Source of the DNA: Acinetobacter sp. MB5
GTDB lineage: Bacteria; Pseudomonadota; Gammaproteobacteria; Pseudomonadales; Moraxellaceae
Assembly: GCF_003261585.1 (NCBI RefSeq)
Contig: NZ_POVU01000005.1
Location: forward strand, 179,041-243,040
Direction of reading: 5' to 3'
Length of the DNA stretch: 64,000 bases
How positions within the stretch are numbered: position 1 is the stretch's first letter; each line of letters starts with the position of its first letter. The translations under genes and the position numbers were made by a program. The notes under the pieces were generated by a model. The model was not told the origin of the DNA. It saw nothing but the letters and a program-made list of their open reading frames with translations, and did not search any database. This document shows, piece after piece, positions 17,858-27,892 of this stretch.

Positions 17858-20023
17858 ATGAATAAAGGGTTGGGTTTTAAGTTATCGGTATTAGGGGCAA
17901 GTTTAGCATTTGCAATGTTATCTCAATCAATCCAAGCGGCTGAACAAGATAAAAACGATGAAACGGCAGATCAAAATGTATTACCTGTCATTCGCGTTGC
18001 TGCAAATAAAAATACCAACTCCACACTTGCAGCAGGGCAGGTCAGTCGTAAAAGCCAAGTAGGAATCTTGGGCGACAAAGATGCACTTGATACACCATTT
18101 AGCATTACCAGTTATACCGCCAAATATATTGAAGACCATCAGGCAAAAACAGTTGCAGAAGCGCTGCAAAGTGATCCATCTGTTCGTAGTGTCATGTCGG
18201 CAAATGGTTTAGGGGAATACTTTAATATCCGTGGTTTATATACGCAAAGCCATGAATTGGCATGGGATGGGGTATTTGGTTTAGTCCCACATAACCGTGT
18301 TCCAACTGAGTTTTTAGAACGAGTTGAAGTATTCCGTGGAACCAGTGCTTTGCTTTATGGAATGTCATTGGGTGGTGCGGTTGGCGGTGTTATTAATGTT
18401 GTACCTAAACGTGCAACCGATGAACCGATTACACGTTTAACTACAACTTATTCATCATCTTCAAATTTTGGTGAACATGTTGATATTGGGCGTCGTTTTG
18501 GTGAAAACAACCAATTTGGTATTCGGGTCAATGCGCTTAAATCACATGGAGGAACGTCTTTAGATGGGCAGACTGAAGATCGGCGTTTAGGTTCTATTGC
18601 ACTTGATTATAAAGGCACCAATTTACGTGCATCTTTAGATGTGTATGACATTAAAGAGAAATTATCGGGCGCAATGCCACTGATGGTGTCTTTTGCATCT
18701 TCAAGCATTCCCAAAGCACCCGATGCATCGACCAATACCATGCCAGGTTCTTATGGGGTAACTGAAACCACTGCAGCGATTGGACATGTCGAATACGACT
18801 TTACAGATGATTGGACAGCATATCTGACTGGTGGGACTAAACATCAAAAAGCCCATGGTTATATGGCAAACAATGCTTTGGGATTAAACGCTCAAGCCAA
18901 TGGTGACTATACGGCTTTCTCTCGAAATACTGCCAATATTACCGATGTCACTTCTGCTGAAGCAGGACTTCGCGGTAAGTTTAAAACAGGGGTGGTCGAT
19001 CATAGCTTAGTGCTGAGTACTAATGTGATTGATCAGGATATGCGAATGGGGTTGTCCACAGGTGGAACATGGTCATCCAATATCTACACACCATCTGCAT
19101 CAGGTACTTTGGCGAGTGAGCCTACGTATATTCCAAAAACATCAGCAATTACATTGAGTAGTATCGCACTGGCTGACACTTTATCGTTTGTTGATGATAA
19201 ATATCAGTTGATTCTCGGATTACGTCGCCAGCAGGTCAGATCCCAGAGCTATAGCATTTATACGGGCCTAGCAAGCAGTCCGTTATATAAGAAAAGTGCA
19301 CTAACACCTGCGGTTGGTTTTGTCGTTAAACCTTGGAATAACTCAATTTCACTGTATGGGAACTACATTGAAGGCTTATCACAAGGTGACTCTGTAACCG
19401 ATACAACTGCTGCAAATTATGGTGCAAATATGGCTCCATATAAGTCGAAGCAGTATGAAGTGGGTATGAAATGGGAAAATGGCACGTTTAGAAATAGCCT
19501 AAGTATTTATCAAATTACAAAACCCAGCATGATCAAAGACAGCAGCACAAACACATATAACTCAGATGGCGAACAACGAAACAGAGGAGTTGAATGGACA
19601 ACTGCTGGACAGTTATTGCAAAACCTGCGTGTGTTAGGTGGTGTGGTGTATATGGATGCCAAGCAAACGAAGACTGCATCAGGTGCTTATGATGGTAACG
19701 ATGTCTATGGTATTCCTCACTGGCAGTCAAATTTAGGTTTTGAATGGGATGTAAATCAAATTCAGGGGCTAACCTTAACTGCAAATACGATTTATACAGG
19801 TACAGAATACGTTGATACAGCAAATACCCAAAAACTACCAAGCTGGGTTCGTGTCGATGTGGGTGGGCGCTATTTAACATCAATTGCCAATCATAAAGTC
19901 ACGTTTAGAGGCGGAGTGGATAACGTCTTTAATAAAAACTATTGGGCAGGTGTCTGGAATGGTGCTTATGTCTCAGTGGGCTTGCCGCGCACTTATAAAC
20001 TTTCAATGCAGATTGATTTCTAA
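17858..20023 (+). CDS. fbsN: TonB-dependent ferric-siderophore receptor
   Basis: 721 residues from the ATG at 17858, which has AAGGCG 6 bases upstream; the frame opens upstream to a TTG without a site. A signal peptide covers residues 1-28 (FAMLSQSIQA-AE). A TonB-box-like VLPVIRVAA follows at about 42-50. The plug domain contains the LGEYFNIRGLYTQSHELAWDG and RVEVFRGTSALLYG signatures (about 115-170). The C-terminus ends in a strand with terminal Phe (LSMQIDF), as required for barrel assembly. It imports ferric fimsbactin-like siderophore across the outer membrane using TonB energy. First gene of the fbsN-O-P-Q transport cluster. Confidence 0.9.
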   Translation: MNKGLGFKLSVLGASLAFAMLSQSIQAAEQDKNDETADQNVLPVIRVAANKNTNSTLAAGQVSRKSQVGILGDKDALDTPFSITSYTAKYIEDHQAKTVAEALQSDPSVRSVMSANGLGEYFNIRGLYTQSHELAWDGVFGLVPHNRVPTEFLERVEVFRGTSALLYGMSLGGAVGGVINVVPKRATDEPITRLTTTYSSSSNFGEHVDIGRRFGENNQFGIRVNALKSHGGTSLDGQTEDRRLGSIALDYKGTNLRASLDVYDIKEKLSGAMPLMVSFASSSIPKAPDASTNTMPGSYGVTETTAAIGHVEYDFTDDWTAYLTGGTKHQKAHGYMANNALGLNAQANGDYTAFSRNTANITDVTSAEAGLRGKFKTGVVDHSLVLSTNVIDQDMRMGLSTGGTWSSNIYTPSASGTLASEPTYIPKTSAITLSSIALADTLSFVDDKYQLILGLRRQQVRSQSYSIYTGLASSPLYKKSALTPAVGFVVKPWNNSISLYGNYIEGLSQGDSVTDTTAANYGANMAPYKSKQYEVGMKWENGTFRNSLSIYQITKPSMIKDSSTNTYNSDGEQRNRGVEWTTAGQLLQNLRVLGGVVYMDAKQTKTASGAYDGNDVYGIPHWQSNLGFEWDVNQIQGLTLTANTIYTGTEYVDTANTQKLPSWVRVDVGGRYLTSIANHKVTFRGGVDNVFNKNYWAGVWNGAYVSVGLPRTYKLSMQIDF

Positions 20024-20058
20024 AACTTAAATTATTAAATCAACATTGGAAGACTCCC

Positions 20059-21270
20059 ATGAAAGAAAATCCGAAACCGTGGTCATTGCTGATCAGTGTG
20101 TACACCACACAATATATTGGTATTGCCTTTATGATCTCTGCTGCATTTGCGATCTTAAGGCAAAGCGGGATTGCGCTCGATAAATTGGCATTAATCAATT
20201 TGATCGCATTGCCGATGTTAGGTAAGGTCTTGTACGCGCCATTTATCGACAGTTTTCGTCTTTTCTTTCAGGGGCAGTATCGTAGCTGGCTAATTGCGGC
20301 CCAGCTTTGTATGACCATCTTGTTATTCATTTGCGGTTTGCTCGACATTCAGCAGCATTTCTCTGCGATTTTAATTTTATTTATTGTGTATACCTTATTT
20401 ATGAGTATGCAAGATGTCGCAATTGATGGTCTTGCTTGCAAAATTTTTAGGGCAACAGAACGCCAGTTTGCCAACAGTATTCAATACTCCAGTAATTTGA
20501 TGGGCAATATTATTGGTGGTGGCTTGTTACTGATTTTATATCCTTGGCTACATTGGCAAGGTGCACTATGGATTTTGGCAGGGCTGACAGCACTGACCAA
20601 TATTCAACTGTTTTTTTATCAAGAACCAGACAATGTTTGGGCCAATCCACATCGCGGAATCTCTGGACAATTTAAAAGTCTGGCACAACAAATTAAACAG
20701 TTTATTCAGCAACATAAAGTCTGGTTTGCATTACTGTTTGTTTATCCCATCGGTTTTACTGCTGTTTTTGGCATTTTAAATCCGCTATTGGTCGATGCCA
20801 AATGGTCCTTGGCAGATATTGGGTTTGCAACCAAAGTCTTTGGTTCAATTGTTGGCATTTTTTCCGCATTTTTAGCGACTTTTCTGATTAATAAACTGCA
20901 CCGTAAAGCCGCGTTAATCAGCCTGACCCTGTTACAGGGCATGGCGTTATTGTTATTTATTCCGCTGACCTTGGGTTATACGACTAAACCTTTGGTTTAT
21001 CTTGCGATTTTTGGATATTTTCTCGCAAACCCTGGATTAATGGCGGCACTTTCTACCCTGATTATGGATCGGGCATCGACCATGCCCGCCAAAGCGACAT
21101 TTTTTAGTTTGCAACTCAGCCTGATTGTTTTTATGGGCTTTGCTTACTCTGCAATCGGCTTGGCCTTCGCCCAACATATTGGATACACCGCTGTCGTTTT
21201 GATCACTTTTGCTTGTGCAATGGGTGTTGCTGGACTGACATGGAAATTATTACCCACCACATCTCAATAA
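20059..21270 (+). CDS. fbsO: RhtX/FptX-AmpG-like MFS siderophore transporter
   Basis: 403 residues with about 12 membrane segments. The MSMQDVAIDGLA motif (about 114-125) is typical of the AmpG/FptX branch, whose members RhtX and FptX import rhizobactin 1021 and pyochelin across the inner membrane as single-component permeases. It follows the receptor gene by 35 bases. The likely role is inner-membrane uptake of the siderophore; export is the alternative. Confidence 0.8.
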   Translation: MKENPKPWSLLISVYTTQYIGIAFMISAAFAILRQSGIALDKLALINLIALPMLGKVLYAPFIDSFRLFFQGQYRSWLIAAQLCMTILLFICGLLDIQQHFSAILILFIVYTLFMSMQDVAIDGLACKIFRATERQFANSIQYSSNLMGNIIGGGLLLILYPWLHWQGALWILAGLTALTNIQLFFYQEPDNVWANPHRGISGQFKSLAQQIKQFIQQHKVWFALLFVYPIGFTAVFGILNPLLVDAKWSLADIGFATKVFGSIVGIFSAFLATFLINKLHRKAALISLTLLQGMALLLFIPLTLGYTTKPLVYLAIFGYFLANPGLMAALSTLIMDRASTMPAKATFFSLQLSLIVFMGFAYSAIGLAFAQHIGYTAVVLITFACAMGVAGLTWKLLPTTSQ

Positions 21271-21319
21271 TCGCCAATCACACGAGATGTCTTTAGGAAA
21301 ATAAAGGTAGCTTTTTAAA

Positions 21320-22435
21320 ATGATGAACTACACCACTATTCAAGACCAAGACCGTAAGCTCGATATTATGGATCATGTCAATCAGGACCATACCAAAGAG
21401 CTGCTCATGATTGCGCAAAGCTATGGCAAAAATATGCAGATTCATGAAGCGAGTATTACCGATATCTATGAAGAAGGCATTTTGCTGCATACACGTGAAG
21501 GGCAGGCTCAAAAGGCAACGGCGCTTTTTGTCGATTTTGAATTAAAAGGTGATCTGGAAGAGCAAATTCTGTATTTGGCATACAATTCATTTGCAATACA
21601 AAAAATCGAGTTTAGCAATAATGCCAAGCAGTTTTTTGAAGTGATTGCCAAAGAGCAGCTCAGTAAAAATATCACCCGACTCACCATTAAAAGCCAAGTG
21701 GCGCTGCCGCAATATTATGCAGGTTATGCCTATGGTTTCATTTTGAAAGTTCTTGAAAAGGCACCACAAGTCAAAGCCAAACAGTCCAATAAAAGTGGGT
21801 TAGTCAAAAATACCTTCGATCGTGGTTTCTTGTGGATAATGAAACATATTTCCAGCCCAAAACGCCAAAAACTACTGGAGTCGATGAATAAAGATGTACG
21901 CCTATATACCTTGCGCCAGTCTTTTAGCCGAGATGGAGATGACACGGCGTTGAATTATGGTTATGTCGATGTCTTTACTCATGGCAACAGCCCAGGCAGT
22001 GAGTGGGTTTCAGAATTACAACTGGGATCGCTGATTTCAAGCCGTACTGAAACTGATGACAAACATGAACATCTGCATCAAGGGCAAGCCGTATTGATTG
22101 CTGATGAAACGGCATATCCCGCGCTGGCCGGAATTATGGATTTTTGGAAAAATCCAACACCGCCGATCGTTGTTCTGTTGTGTACAGAGCAACAGGATCT
22201 TGATTATTTTAAAGAATTTTCTTTTCCTGAAAATACCATCTTGAAGAAAATCATCTGTGATGTCGCTGTCCAAGCCGAGCAAACCCTTCAAATCTTAGAG
22301 GAATTTTCTTCCATCGATAATGTATGGGGCGCCTTGGAAAATAATGCTGCAAAGCAGATCCGACATTACTTTCGTAATCAACGCGCATTACAGGGTAAGA
22401 ACAATCATATAAAAGGATATTGGCGCTTGAAATAA
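21320..22435 (+). CDS. fbsP: Siderophore-interacting FAD-dependent ferric reductase
   Basis: 371 residues. The N-terminal about 90 residues are a DUF2470-like domain (MDHVNQDHTKELLMIAQSYG), a region also found in haem-utilisation proteins. The remainder is the ViuB/SIP-type FAD-binding and NAD(P)H-binding fold: VRLYTLRQSF (about 195), then DVFTHGNSPGSEWVSEL, and VLIADETAYPALAGIM (about 257). Such proteins reduce the ferric siderophore in the cytoplasm and release iron. The start has tandem ATGs, so it could begin one codon later. Confidence 0.85.
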   Translation: MMNYTTIQDQDRKLDIMDHVNQDHTKELLMIAQSYGKNMQIHEASITDIYEEGILLHTREGQAQKATALFVDFELKGDLEEQILYLAYNSFAIQKIEFSNNAKQFFEVIAKEQLSKNITRLTIKSQVALPQYYAGYAYGFILKVLEKAPQVKAKQSNKSGLVKNTFDRGFLWIMKHISSPKRQKLLESMNKDVRLYTLRQSFSRDGDDTALNYGYVDVFTHGNSPGSEWVSELQLGSLISSRTETDDKHEHLHQGQAVLIADETAYPALAGIMDFWKNPTPPIVVLLCTEQQDLDYFKEFSFPENTILKKIICDVAVQAEQTLQILEEFSSIDNVWGALENNAAKQIRHYFRNQRALQGKNNHIKGYWRLK

Positions 22436-22483
22436 AGTGTCGATCATCCATCAGTAGATGATGAGGTAGATTGAAGACACATT

Positions 22484-23827
22484 ATGAATATATTTAAAGA
22501 TATTTCGATCCCGATTTTAAAACTGGCACTGCCATTAATTTTAATTCAGTTGTGTCAGGCTTCGCTAGGGTTGGTGAATACACTCGTTGCTGGTAAGTAT
22601 AACTATCATGATCTGGCTGGGATTGGTCTGGGAAGTAGTATCTGGACGCCTATTTTTATTTTGTTTACTGGGATTTTATATGTCCTAGTTCCCAAAGTGT
22701 CGATGCTCAAACATCAACAAGATGGCAAGCAAATTGCCATTTTATTTCAACAGGGAAAAAATATCGCACTGACCTTGGCGATTTTTGGCTTTGTGCTAAT
22801 CCAACTCTTGGCATTTCTCTGCCCATTGATGATTGCAGATGTGAAAATAGCAGTGATCACCAAGAACTATCTGCATTTTGTTGCTTTTGCCATGCCAGGT
22901 CTGGTCTATATGACCCTTTACCGTTTTATGAGTGAAGGCAATAGTCAGCTGAAACCGATTATGCTGACCTTTATGATTTTACTGATATGTGATGCATCTC
23001 TATGCTTTGGCTTGGTCAACGGCGTTGGCTTTTTACCACAATTAGGTGGGGCAGGTACAGGTTTAGCCACAGCACTCAGTGCTTATATTGCTTGTTTTGT
23101 GATGCGATATTTTGTCCGCGAAGCTGTGCCTGAAATTCAGCAGCAGCAGGAAAGTCAGGTCACTTATGGCGAGAGTTTACAGTTGTTGAAACAAGGTTTG
23201 CCAATCGGGGTGACTTTGGTGCTGCAAATATTGGCGCTCTCAACACTGGCTTTCTTCGCTTCGGAATTGGGAACCCGAGTGATTGCAGCCCATCAAATCG
23301 TGATTAATATTGCGATGGTAATTATCATGATTCCTGTGGCAATCAGTAGTGCAACCACCATACGTGTTGCGTCCTTTTCTTCGACCAATAATCAGCAGGG
23401 CAAGGTATTGACCAGTGTAACGGTTGCCATGATGACTCTGATTTATGCTGGGCTGATGGCGCTGATTTTAACCATATTTGCCCATCAAATTACGAGGTTA
23501 TTCAGTCAGGATGTAACTGTCTTGAGCATTGCCACAAGGCTGATGCATTATGTTGCCATTTTTTTAGTTTTCGACGCGATGCAAACAGTGGCTTCAGGTG
23601 TGCTCAGAGGCTTACAGCAATTTATGCAACCATTAGTGGTCATCTTATTCTGTTATTGGATCATCATTATTCCGCTTAGCTATGTCATGGGTGTAAAAGG
23701 CTGGTTGCAACTCTCTGCCAATGTCGATGTGATCTGGAAAGTTTTGGCTACAGGGATTTGTTTGGCTGCACTGTTTATGATTATTCAAAGCTATCGCAGA
23801 ATTACCCATAAAGAAGTGGTGTACTAA
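22484..23827 (+). CDS. fbsQ: MATE-family efflux transporter, probable siderophore exporter
   Basis: 447 residues with 12 predicted membrane segments in two homologous halves. Family features are LVNTLVAGKYNYHDLAGIGLG near residues 28-48 and the matching HQIVINIAMVIIMIPVAIS near 270. It is the last gene of the transport cluster and is followed by a strong terminator. In the fimsbactin locus the MATE protein is thought to export the finished siderophore; this remains inference. Confidence 0.83.
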   Translation: MNIFKDISIPILKLALPLILIQLCQASLGLVNTLVAGKYNYHDLAGIGLGSSIWTPIFILFTGILYVLVPKVSMLKHQQDGKQIAILFQQGKNIALTLAIFGFVLIQLLAFLCPLMIADVKIAVITKNYLHFVAFAMPGLVYMTLYRFMSEGNSQLKPIMLTFMILLICDASLCFGLVNGVGFLPQLGGAGTGLATALSAYIACFVMRYFVREAVPEIQQQQESQVTYGESLQLLKQGLPIGVTLVLQILALSTLAFFASELGTRVIAAHQIVINIAMVIIMIPVAISSATTIRVASFSSTNNQQGKVLTSVTVAMMTLIYAGLMALILTIFAHQITRLFSQDVTVLSIATRLMHYVAIFLVFDAMQTVASGVLRGLQQFMQPLVVILFCYWIIIIPLSYVMGVKGWLQLSANVDVIWKVLATGICLAALFMIIQSYRRITHKEVVY

Positions 23828-23859
23828 TAATTCAATGACAGCATTAGGTTTAATTTGAG

Positions 23860-23888
23860 GCTGCATCACAACATGATGCAGCTTTTTT
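23860..23888 (+). terminator. Rho-independent terminator after fbsQ
   Basis: A 9-bp stem (23860-23868 with 23874-23882, arm GCTGCATCA), a 5-base loop and a T6 run, 32 bases after the MATE stop codon; it also lies before the stop of the convergent AraC gene. Confidence 0.85.
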
Positions 23889-23939
23889 ATTTTTGTTTAA
23901 TCTGATGAATGTGCCTGAAACTGGATAAGATTTGTTAAT

Positions 23940-24863
23940 TTAAGGGATATAACCAAAGTGCTGTTCAAAAATCCGCTTAAAATATTGTGTACTGCTATAG
24001 CCAATTTGATTGGCTACATGCTCAATTGACATGCCTTTTTTTAGAAGTGACTGAGCATATTTCATTCGGGTCTTGAGTAGAAAATGGCCGATCGTATGTC
24101 CTGTGCTCTGTTTAAACAGGCGCTTTAAATCACATTCATTCATTCCCACTTGTTTGGATAAATCCCTAATCGTAATTTTCTGATCAAATTGAGTTTCCAA
24201 AATAGAAATCGCGTTTTGGATGGCAGGTTTAATCAAATCTTGAGTATTTTTCTGCAGCAGTAAACTTAACAGTTCAAGTGCTGCACCCTCGAGATGTAGC
24301 AAATCCAGCATATTCTTGGCTACTGGCAAATTAAGTAAATATTGGGCATGGTGCAAAATATCTTTATGTGGAATTTGAATTGCCTTTAAAGCAGGTGTAT
24401 CACCATCAAAAAAGAATTGAAGCAAATGATTATCTACCGTAGATGATTTCAGTATTTTTAGTAAACTCTCGTCGAAATCTAAACTAATTAATGACATTTG
24501 CTTATGTTCTGGCAAATATAACGTCTGTAAACCAAGAATGCCTTTACGCAAAATAATCATCGGTGACTGAAATTCATATTCTTGATTGGTTTGGTGATTT
24601 TGGATGTGATGCGTACCTGACAACAAGATAGTCAAACCTAAAGAATAAGTTTGTGTATTGGCACTCATTTTTAGGGGGTGATGTAGCCAGTATTGACCTT
24701 TTCCAACACATAAGCGATTAAAGTCATAGAGTTCAGTATAGCCTTGACCATCAGATGGATTACATAGATTTAGCTGATGATTGGGGAGTTCTGAGCATGT
24801 ATCTAAATATAAATTCCCGACCTGTTTTAAAACTGTTTTATGAAAATCAATAAATTTAGACAT
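23940..24863 (-). CDS. AraC-family regulator of the siderophore locus (PchR-like)
   Basis: 307 residues. The C-terminal about 100 residues carry the AraC/XylS double helix-turn-helix (IRDLSKQVGMNECDLKRLFK, IEHVANQIGYSSTQYFKRIF) with the KRLFK pattern typical of PchR-like siderophore-responsive activators. The N-terminal 200 residues are a divergent sensor half. It lies between the transport cluster and the biosynthetic operon and is divergent from fbsB, sharing a 404-base promoter region with Fur-like sites. It probably activates fbs genes in response to the ferric siderophore. I do not assign a symbol because I am not certain which fbs letter, if any, it carries. Confidence 0.82.
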   Translation of the reverse strand: MSKFIDFHKTVLKQVGNLYLDTCSELPNHQLNLCNPSDGQGYTELYDFNRLCVGKGQYWLHHPLKMSANTQTYSLGLTILLSGTHHIQNHQTNQEYEFQSPMIILRKGILGLQTLYLPEHKQMSLISLDFDESLLKILKSSTVDNHLLQFFFDGDTPALKAIQIPHKDILHHAQYLLNLPVAKNMLDLLHLEGAALELLSLLLQKNTQDLIKPAIQNAISILETQFDQKITIRDLSKQVGMNECDLKRLFKQSTGHTIGHFLLKTRMKYAQSLLKKGMSIEHVANQIGYSSTQYFKRIFEQHFGYIP

Positions 24864-25267
24864 AATCTGTGATCTGATATTATTGGCATATTAAATGATA
24901 ACTATTTTCATTTAAATGGTGGCCGATTGTCAATCTTCAACGCTTATATTTTTCTGATTCGATTTAATTATATATAAAAAATGATTTAAAACAGAGACTT
25001 TCCTTAATCTAGGAAAATATTCCTTATTGTTTCTTTTAATTGATAATGATTATTAATACACTTTCTTGGCGCAAAATGGTCTAGAACAAGACCATACGAT
25101 ATATCTGAGGTCATCAAGCTAAAGGTATTGAAATTTAATTAACAAAATTTGACATGTTGAAAAATTGAATATTTATATAAATCAATATATATCAATGTAT
25201 TAGTTTGGTGTTAAAGCTAAATCATGAGATCAATACTTAACGATTTTATATTGGGTGAGGAAGTTTT
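24864..25267. promoter_or_regulatory. Divergent promoter region of AraC regulator and fbsB operon
   Basis: 404 bases, very AT-rich, without a gene. A Fur-like sequence (ATGATAACTATTTTCATT, about 24893-24910) lies 30 bases before the AraC start. A second, closer match (TTGATAATGATTATTAATA, 25040-25058) lies about 210 bases before fbsB. The long leader between that site and fbsB leaves room for AraC-type operators, which I cannot identify. Confidence 0.6.
25040..25058. promoter_or_regulatory. Fur-box-like site of the fbsB-K operon
   Basis: TTGATAATGATTATTAATA shares the 14-base core TTGATAATGATTAT with the site upstream of the receptor gene. Being repeated at both major siderophore promoters makes a Fur role likely. 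Confidence 0.7.
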
Positions 25268-26422
25268 ATGCAAAGTATCAATAAACAACAAGGTGAATTC
25301 TTTGACAATAAAACAGCTTGTTTTTTTACAAAAGACTATCACTTATTCGCAGATGATTTAGCAGACACCATTTCACTCCCCGCAATAGACAAAACGGCGC
25401 TCAATCAAAAAATTCAAGAATGTTTTACTCGACTTCTTGATCAAGAGGGGACGAATCCGATTTTGGTGGGTGCAATTCCATTTGATACAACCAAGCCATC
25501 CTCGTTAAATTTTTATCGTCAACATCGCAAACAAAACAGTACGTCCGCTGCCAGTGCCGATGCTTTATTGCCACTTCAATTAAAAAATAAAAAACAAGTC
25601 ATTGAAAGTCAGCATTTTGGCAAGGCTGTCGAATCAGCGATTGCGGCATTTTCAAAGCAGCATTTAGAAAAAATTGTTTTGTCTCAGGCGGTAGATTTTG
25701 AATTACTGGATTCTCAGAAACCTGCTGAACTGGCAATCACCTTGTCTGCACAAAATCCGTATGCCTATACCTTTGTTGTGCCTGTTGACCAAGACAGCTA
25801 TTTGTTGGGTGCCAGCCCAGAACTGCTGATTTCCAAACGAAATGAAGCCATTCGCAGCAATCCACTGGCAGGCTCTCGACCTCGCAGTAAAGATGCGGCA
25901 GTCAATAACCTACGCACCAGTGAGTTACAAGCATCGACCAAGGATTTATACGAGCACCAGATTGTGGTCGATAACATTTTGCAGAATTTAGATCCGTTAT
26001 GCCAAGAGTTGAAAGTTTCTGAACAGCCTGAAATTTTAGAGACCACGACCATGTTGCATTTGTCTTCTGTATTTCAGGGGACATTAAAAGACCAGAACCT
26101 GAATGCGCTGAATGTTGCATTGTCTTTGCATCCAACCCCAGCCGTATGTGGTTCGCCGACCAATCTCGCCAAACAGTTTATCTTGCAGCACGAAGGTTAT
26201 GACCGTGAATATTATGCGGGCTTGGTTGGCTGGATGGATGCGCACGGCAATGGTGAATGGGTTGTCACCATTCGTTGTGGTTTGTTAAGCGGTCAAAGCA
26301 TTCGTTTGTATGCGGGCGCAGGTATTGTCATGGGTTCGGATGCAGAAATGGAATGGAATGAAACCGAAGCCAAAATGCAAACCATGTTGAAAACGCTGAA
26401 TGCCAGTATTGATGCACGATAA
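25268..26422 (+). CDS. fbsB: Isochorismate synthase
   Basis: 384 residues, EntC/DhbC size. Chorismate-binding signatures are visible: KIVLSQAVDFEL (about 137), NPYAYTFVVP (about 165), SPELLISKRNEAIRSNPLAG (about 180-200), TTMLHLSSVFQG (about 262), HPTPAVCGSPTNLA (about 290), and the final GAGIVMGSDAEMEWNETEAK (about 352-371). It converts chorismate to isochorismate, the first step to 2,3-dihydroxybenzoate. It is the first gene of the biosynthetic operon; the following gene starts 31 bases after its stop. GTGAGGAAG precedes the ATG. Confidence 0.92.
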   Translation: MQSINKQQGEFFDNKTACFFTKDYHLFADDLADTISLPAIDKTALNQKIQECFTRLLDQEGTNPILVGAIPFDTTKPSSLNFYRQHRKQNSTSAASADALLPLQLKNKKQVIESQHFGKAVESAIAAFSKQHLEKIVLSQAVDFELLDSQKPAELAITLSAQNPYAYTFVVPVDQDSYLLGASPELLISKRNEAIRSNPLAGSRPRSKDAAVNNLRTSELQASTKDLYEHQIVVDNILQNLDPLCQELKVSEQPEILETTTMLHLSSVFQGTLKDQNLNALNVALSLHPTPAVCGSPTNLAKQFILQHEGYDREYYAGLVGWMDAHGNGEWVVTIRCGLLSGQSIRLYAGAGIVMGSDAEMEWNETEAKMQTMLKTLNASIDAR

Positions 26423-26453
26423 ATCCAGTCTCTTAAAAATAATAGGTTAAGCC

Positions 26454-27083
26454 ATGAGTATTCGAAAAATTGAAAGTTATCATTTGCCACTAAAACAGGA
26501 TTATCCAGAGGCAAAAGTAGACTGGAAAATTGATAAGCAGCGTGCAGCGTTATTAATCCATGATATGCAGGATTATTTCATTAATTTCTATGGCGAAGAA
26601 TCACCGTTGATCCAGATCGTGATGCATAACATCAGCAAATTAAAAGCATGGTGTGTGCAAAATGATATTCCTGTGTATTACACCGCACAGCCTGCAAAAC
26701 AAGATGATCAAGATCGTGCCTTATTAAATGATATGTGGGGTGCAGGCTTAACGGCATATCCTGAACAGGCCGATATTGTGAAGCAGCTTGCGCCAACCAA
26801 GCACGATTTGGTGTTAACCAAATGGCGCTACAGTGCTTTTTATCGCTCTGACCTCGAACAATTACTCAAACAAGAACAACGAGATCAACTGATTATTTGT
26901 GGCGTATATGCGCATATTGGCGTGTTACAAACCGCAGCAGAAGCCTTTATGAACGGGATTAAGCCTTTCGTAATCGCTGACTCTGTGGCGGACTTTAGCC
27001 TGAAAGACCATCTTTTTGCCTTGCAATATGTCCAGCGCAATTTGGGTGTTGTGCATCATGTGAACCAACTGGTTCGTTCTTGA
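26454..27083 (+). CDS. fbsC: Isochorismatase (stand-alone, no carrier domain)
   Basis: 209 residues, the length of the isochorismatase domain alone. Catalytic features are LIHDMQDYFINFY (Asp, about residue 37), KWRYSAFYRSDLEQLL (Lys, about 123) and CGVYAHIGVLQTAAEAF (about 151-167). It hydrolyses isochorismate to 2,3-dihydro-2,3-dihydroxybenzoate. Unlike E. coli EntB it lacks a C-terminal aryl carrier domain; the first carrier domain here is at the N-terminus of fbsE instead. Confidence 0.9.
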   Translation: MSIRKIESYHLPLKQDYPEAKVDWKIDKQRAALLIHDMQDYFINFYGEESPLIQIVMHNISKLKAWCVQNDIPVYYTAQPAKQDDQDRALLNDMWGAGLTAYPEQADIVKQLAPTKHDLVLTKWRYSAFYRSDLEQLLKQEQRDQLIICGVYAHIGVLQTAAEAFMNGIKPFVIADSVADFSLKDHLFALQYVQRNLGVVHHVNQLVRS

Positions 27084-27115
27084 TTTTCAACATTGTAGAT
27101 GGTTAAGGAACAGTT

Positions 27116-27871
27116 ATGGCTTTCGCGAACAAGCAAAAAATTGCATGGGTTACAGGGGTGAATCAGGGGATTGGTGCCGAGATCATGCGCCAACTGATTG
27201 CACAGGACATTCAGGTCATTGGTTTTGATGTCTCTACAGATCAGGTTCCTGCGGTATTTAAGGCGCAGGTCTATGAATGTGATGTGCGCGATGAACAGCA
27301 GGTCTCTGCATTGTGCACCCGCCTCTTAAAAACAGCTGCTCCAGATTATTTTGTCAATGTTGCTGCGGTGCTGCATTTAGATTCACATGAGAGTTTGTCC
27401 CTCGATGCATGGCGACAAACCTTTGAAGTGAACGTTTTTGGCGCGTTTTATTTCTTGCGCCAATTAAGCCCGCATTTCAAACACCAGCGTTCGGGCAGCA
27501 TTGTCGTGGTTTCATCCAATGCGGCACATGCACCGCGCATTAACATGGCAGCCTATGGTGCATCTAAAGCGGCGCTGACCAGTTTCTCAAAAACCGTAGG
27601 TTTGGAACTGGCTGAATATGGCGTACGCGTCAATATCATCTCGCCTGGTTCAACAGCGACCCCAATGCAATACCAGTTATGGAACGATGCAACAGGTGAG
27701 CAAAATACGATCCAGGGCAATCCTGCGCAATATAAGGTCGGGATTCCATTACAAAAAATAGCCCAGACACAAGATATTGCCAATGCGGTGATGTTCTTGC
27801 TGAGTGATCAGGCAACGCATATCACCATGCACGATTTGGTGATTGATGGTGGCGCGACCTTGGGACAATAA
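27116..27871 (+). CDS. fbsD: 2,3-dihydro-2,3-dihydroxybenzoate dehydrogenase
   Basis: 251 residues, EntA-like SDR. GVNQGIGAEI (about 14-23) is the cofactor loop, NVAAVLHL replaces the usual NNAG, VVVSSNAAHAPR supplies the Ser, and the active-site YGASK lies near residue 145. It oxidises dihydro-dihydroxybenzoate to 2,3-dihydroxybenzoate with NAD+. It lies between the isochorismatase and the first NRPS gene with short gaps. Confidence 0.9.
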   Translation: MAFANKQKIAWVTGVNQGIGAEIMRQLIAQDIQVIGFDVSTDQVPAVFKAQVYECDVRDEQQVSALCTRLLKTAAPDYFVNVAAVLHLDSHESLSLDAWRQTFEVNVFGAFYFLRQLSPHFKHQRSGSIVVVSSNAAHAPRINMAAYGASKAALTSFSKTVGLELAEYGVRVNIISPGSTATPMQYQLWNDATGEQNTIQGNPAQYKVGIPLQKIAQTQDIANAVMFLLSDQATHITMHDLVIDGGATLGQ

Positions 27872-27892
27872 GCCTGACAGGTGAGTATAGAA

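Noticed and set aside
27881..27892. GTG start of fbsE
   Set aside because: The GTG lies inside the AGGTGAG ribosome-binding site that serves the ATG at 27893.
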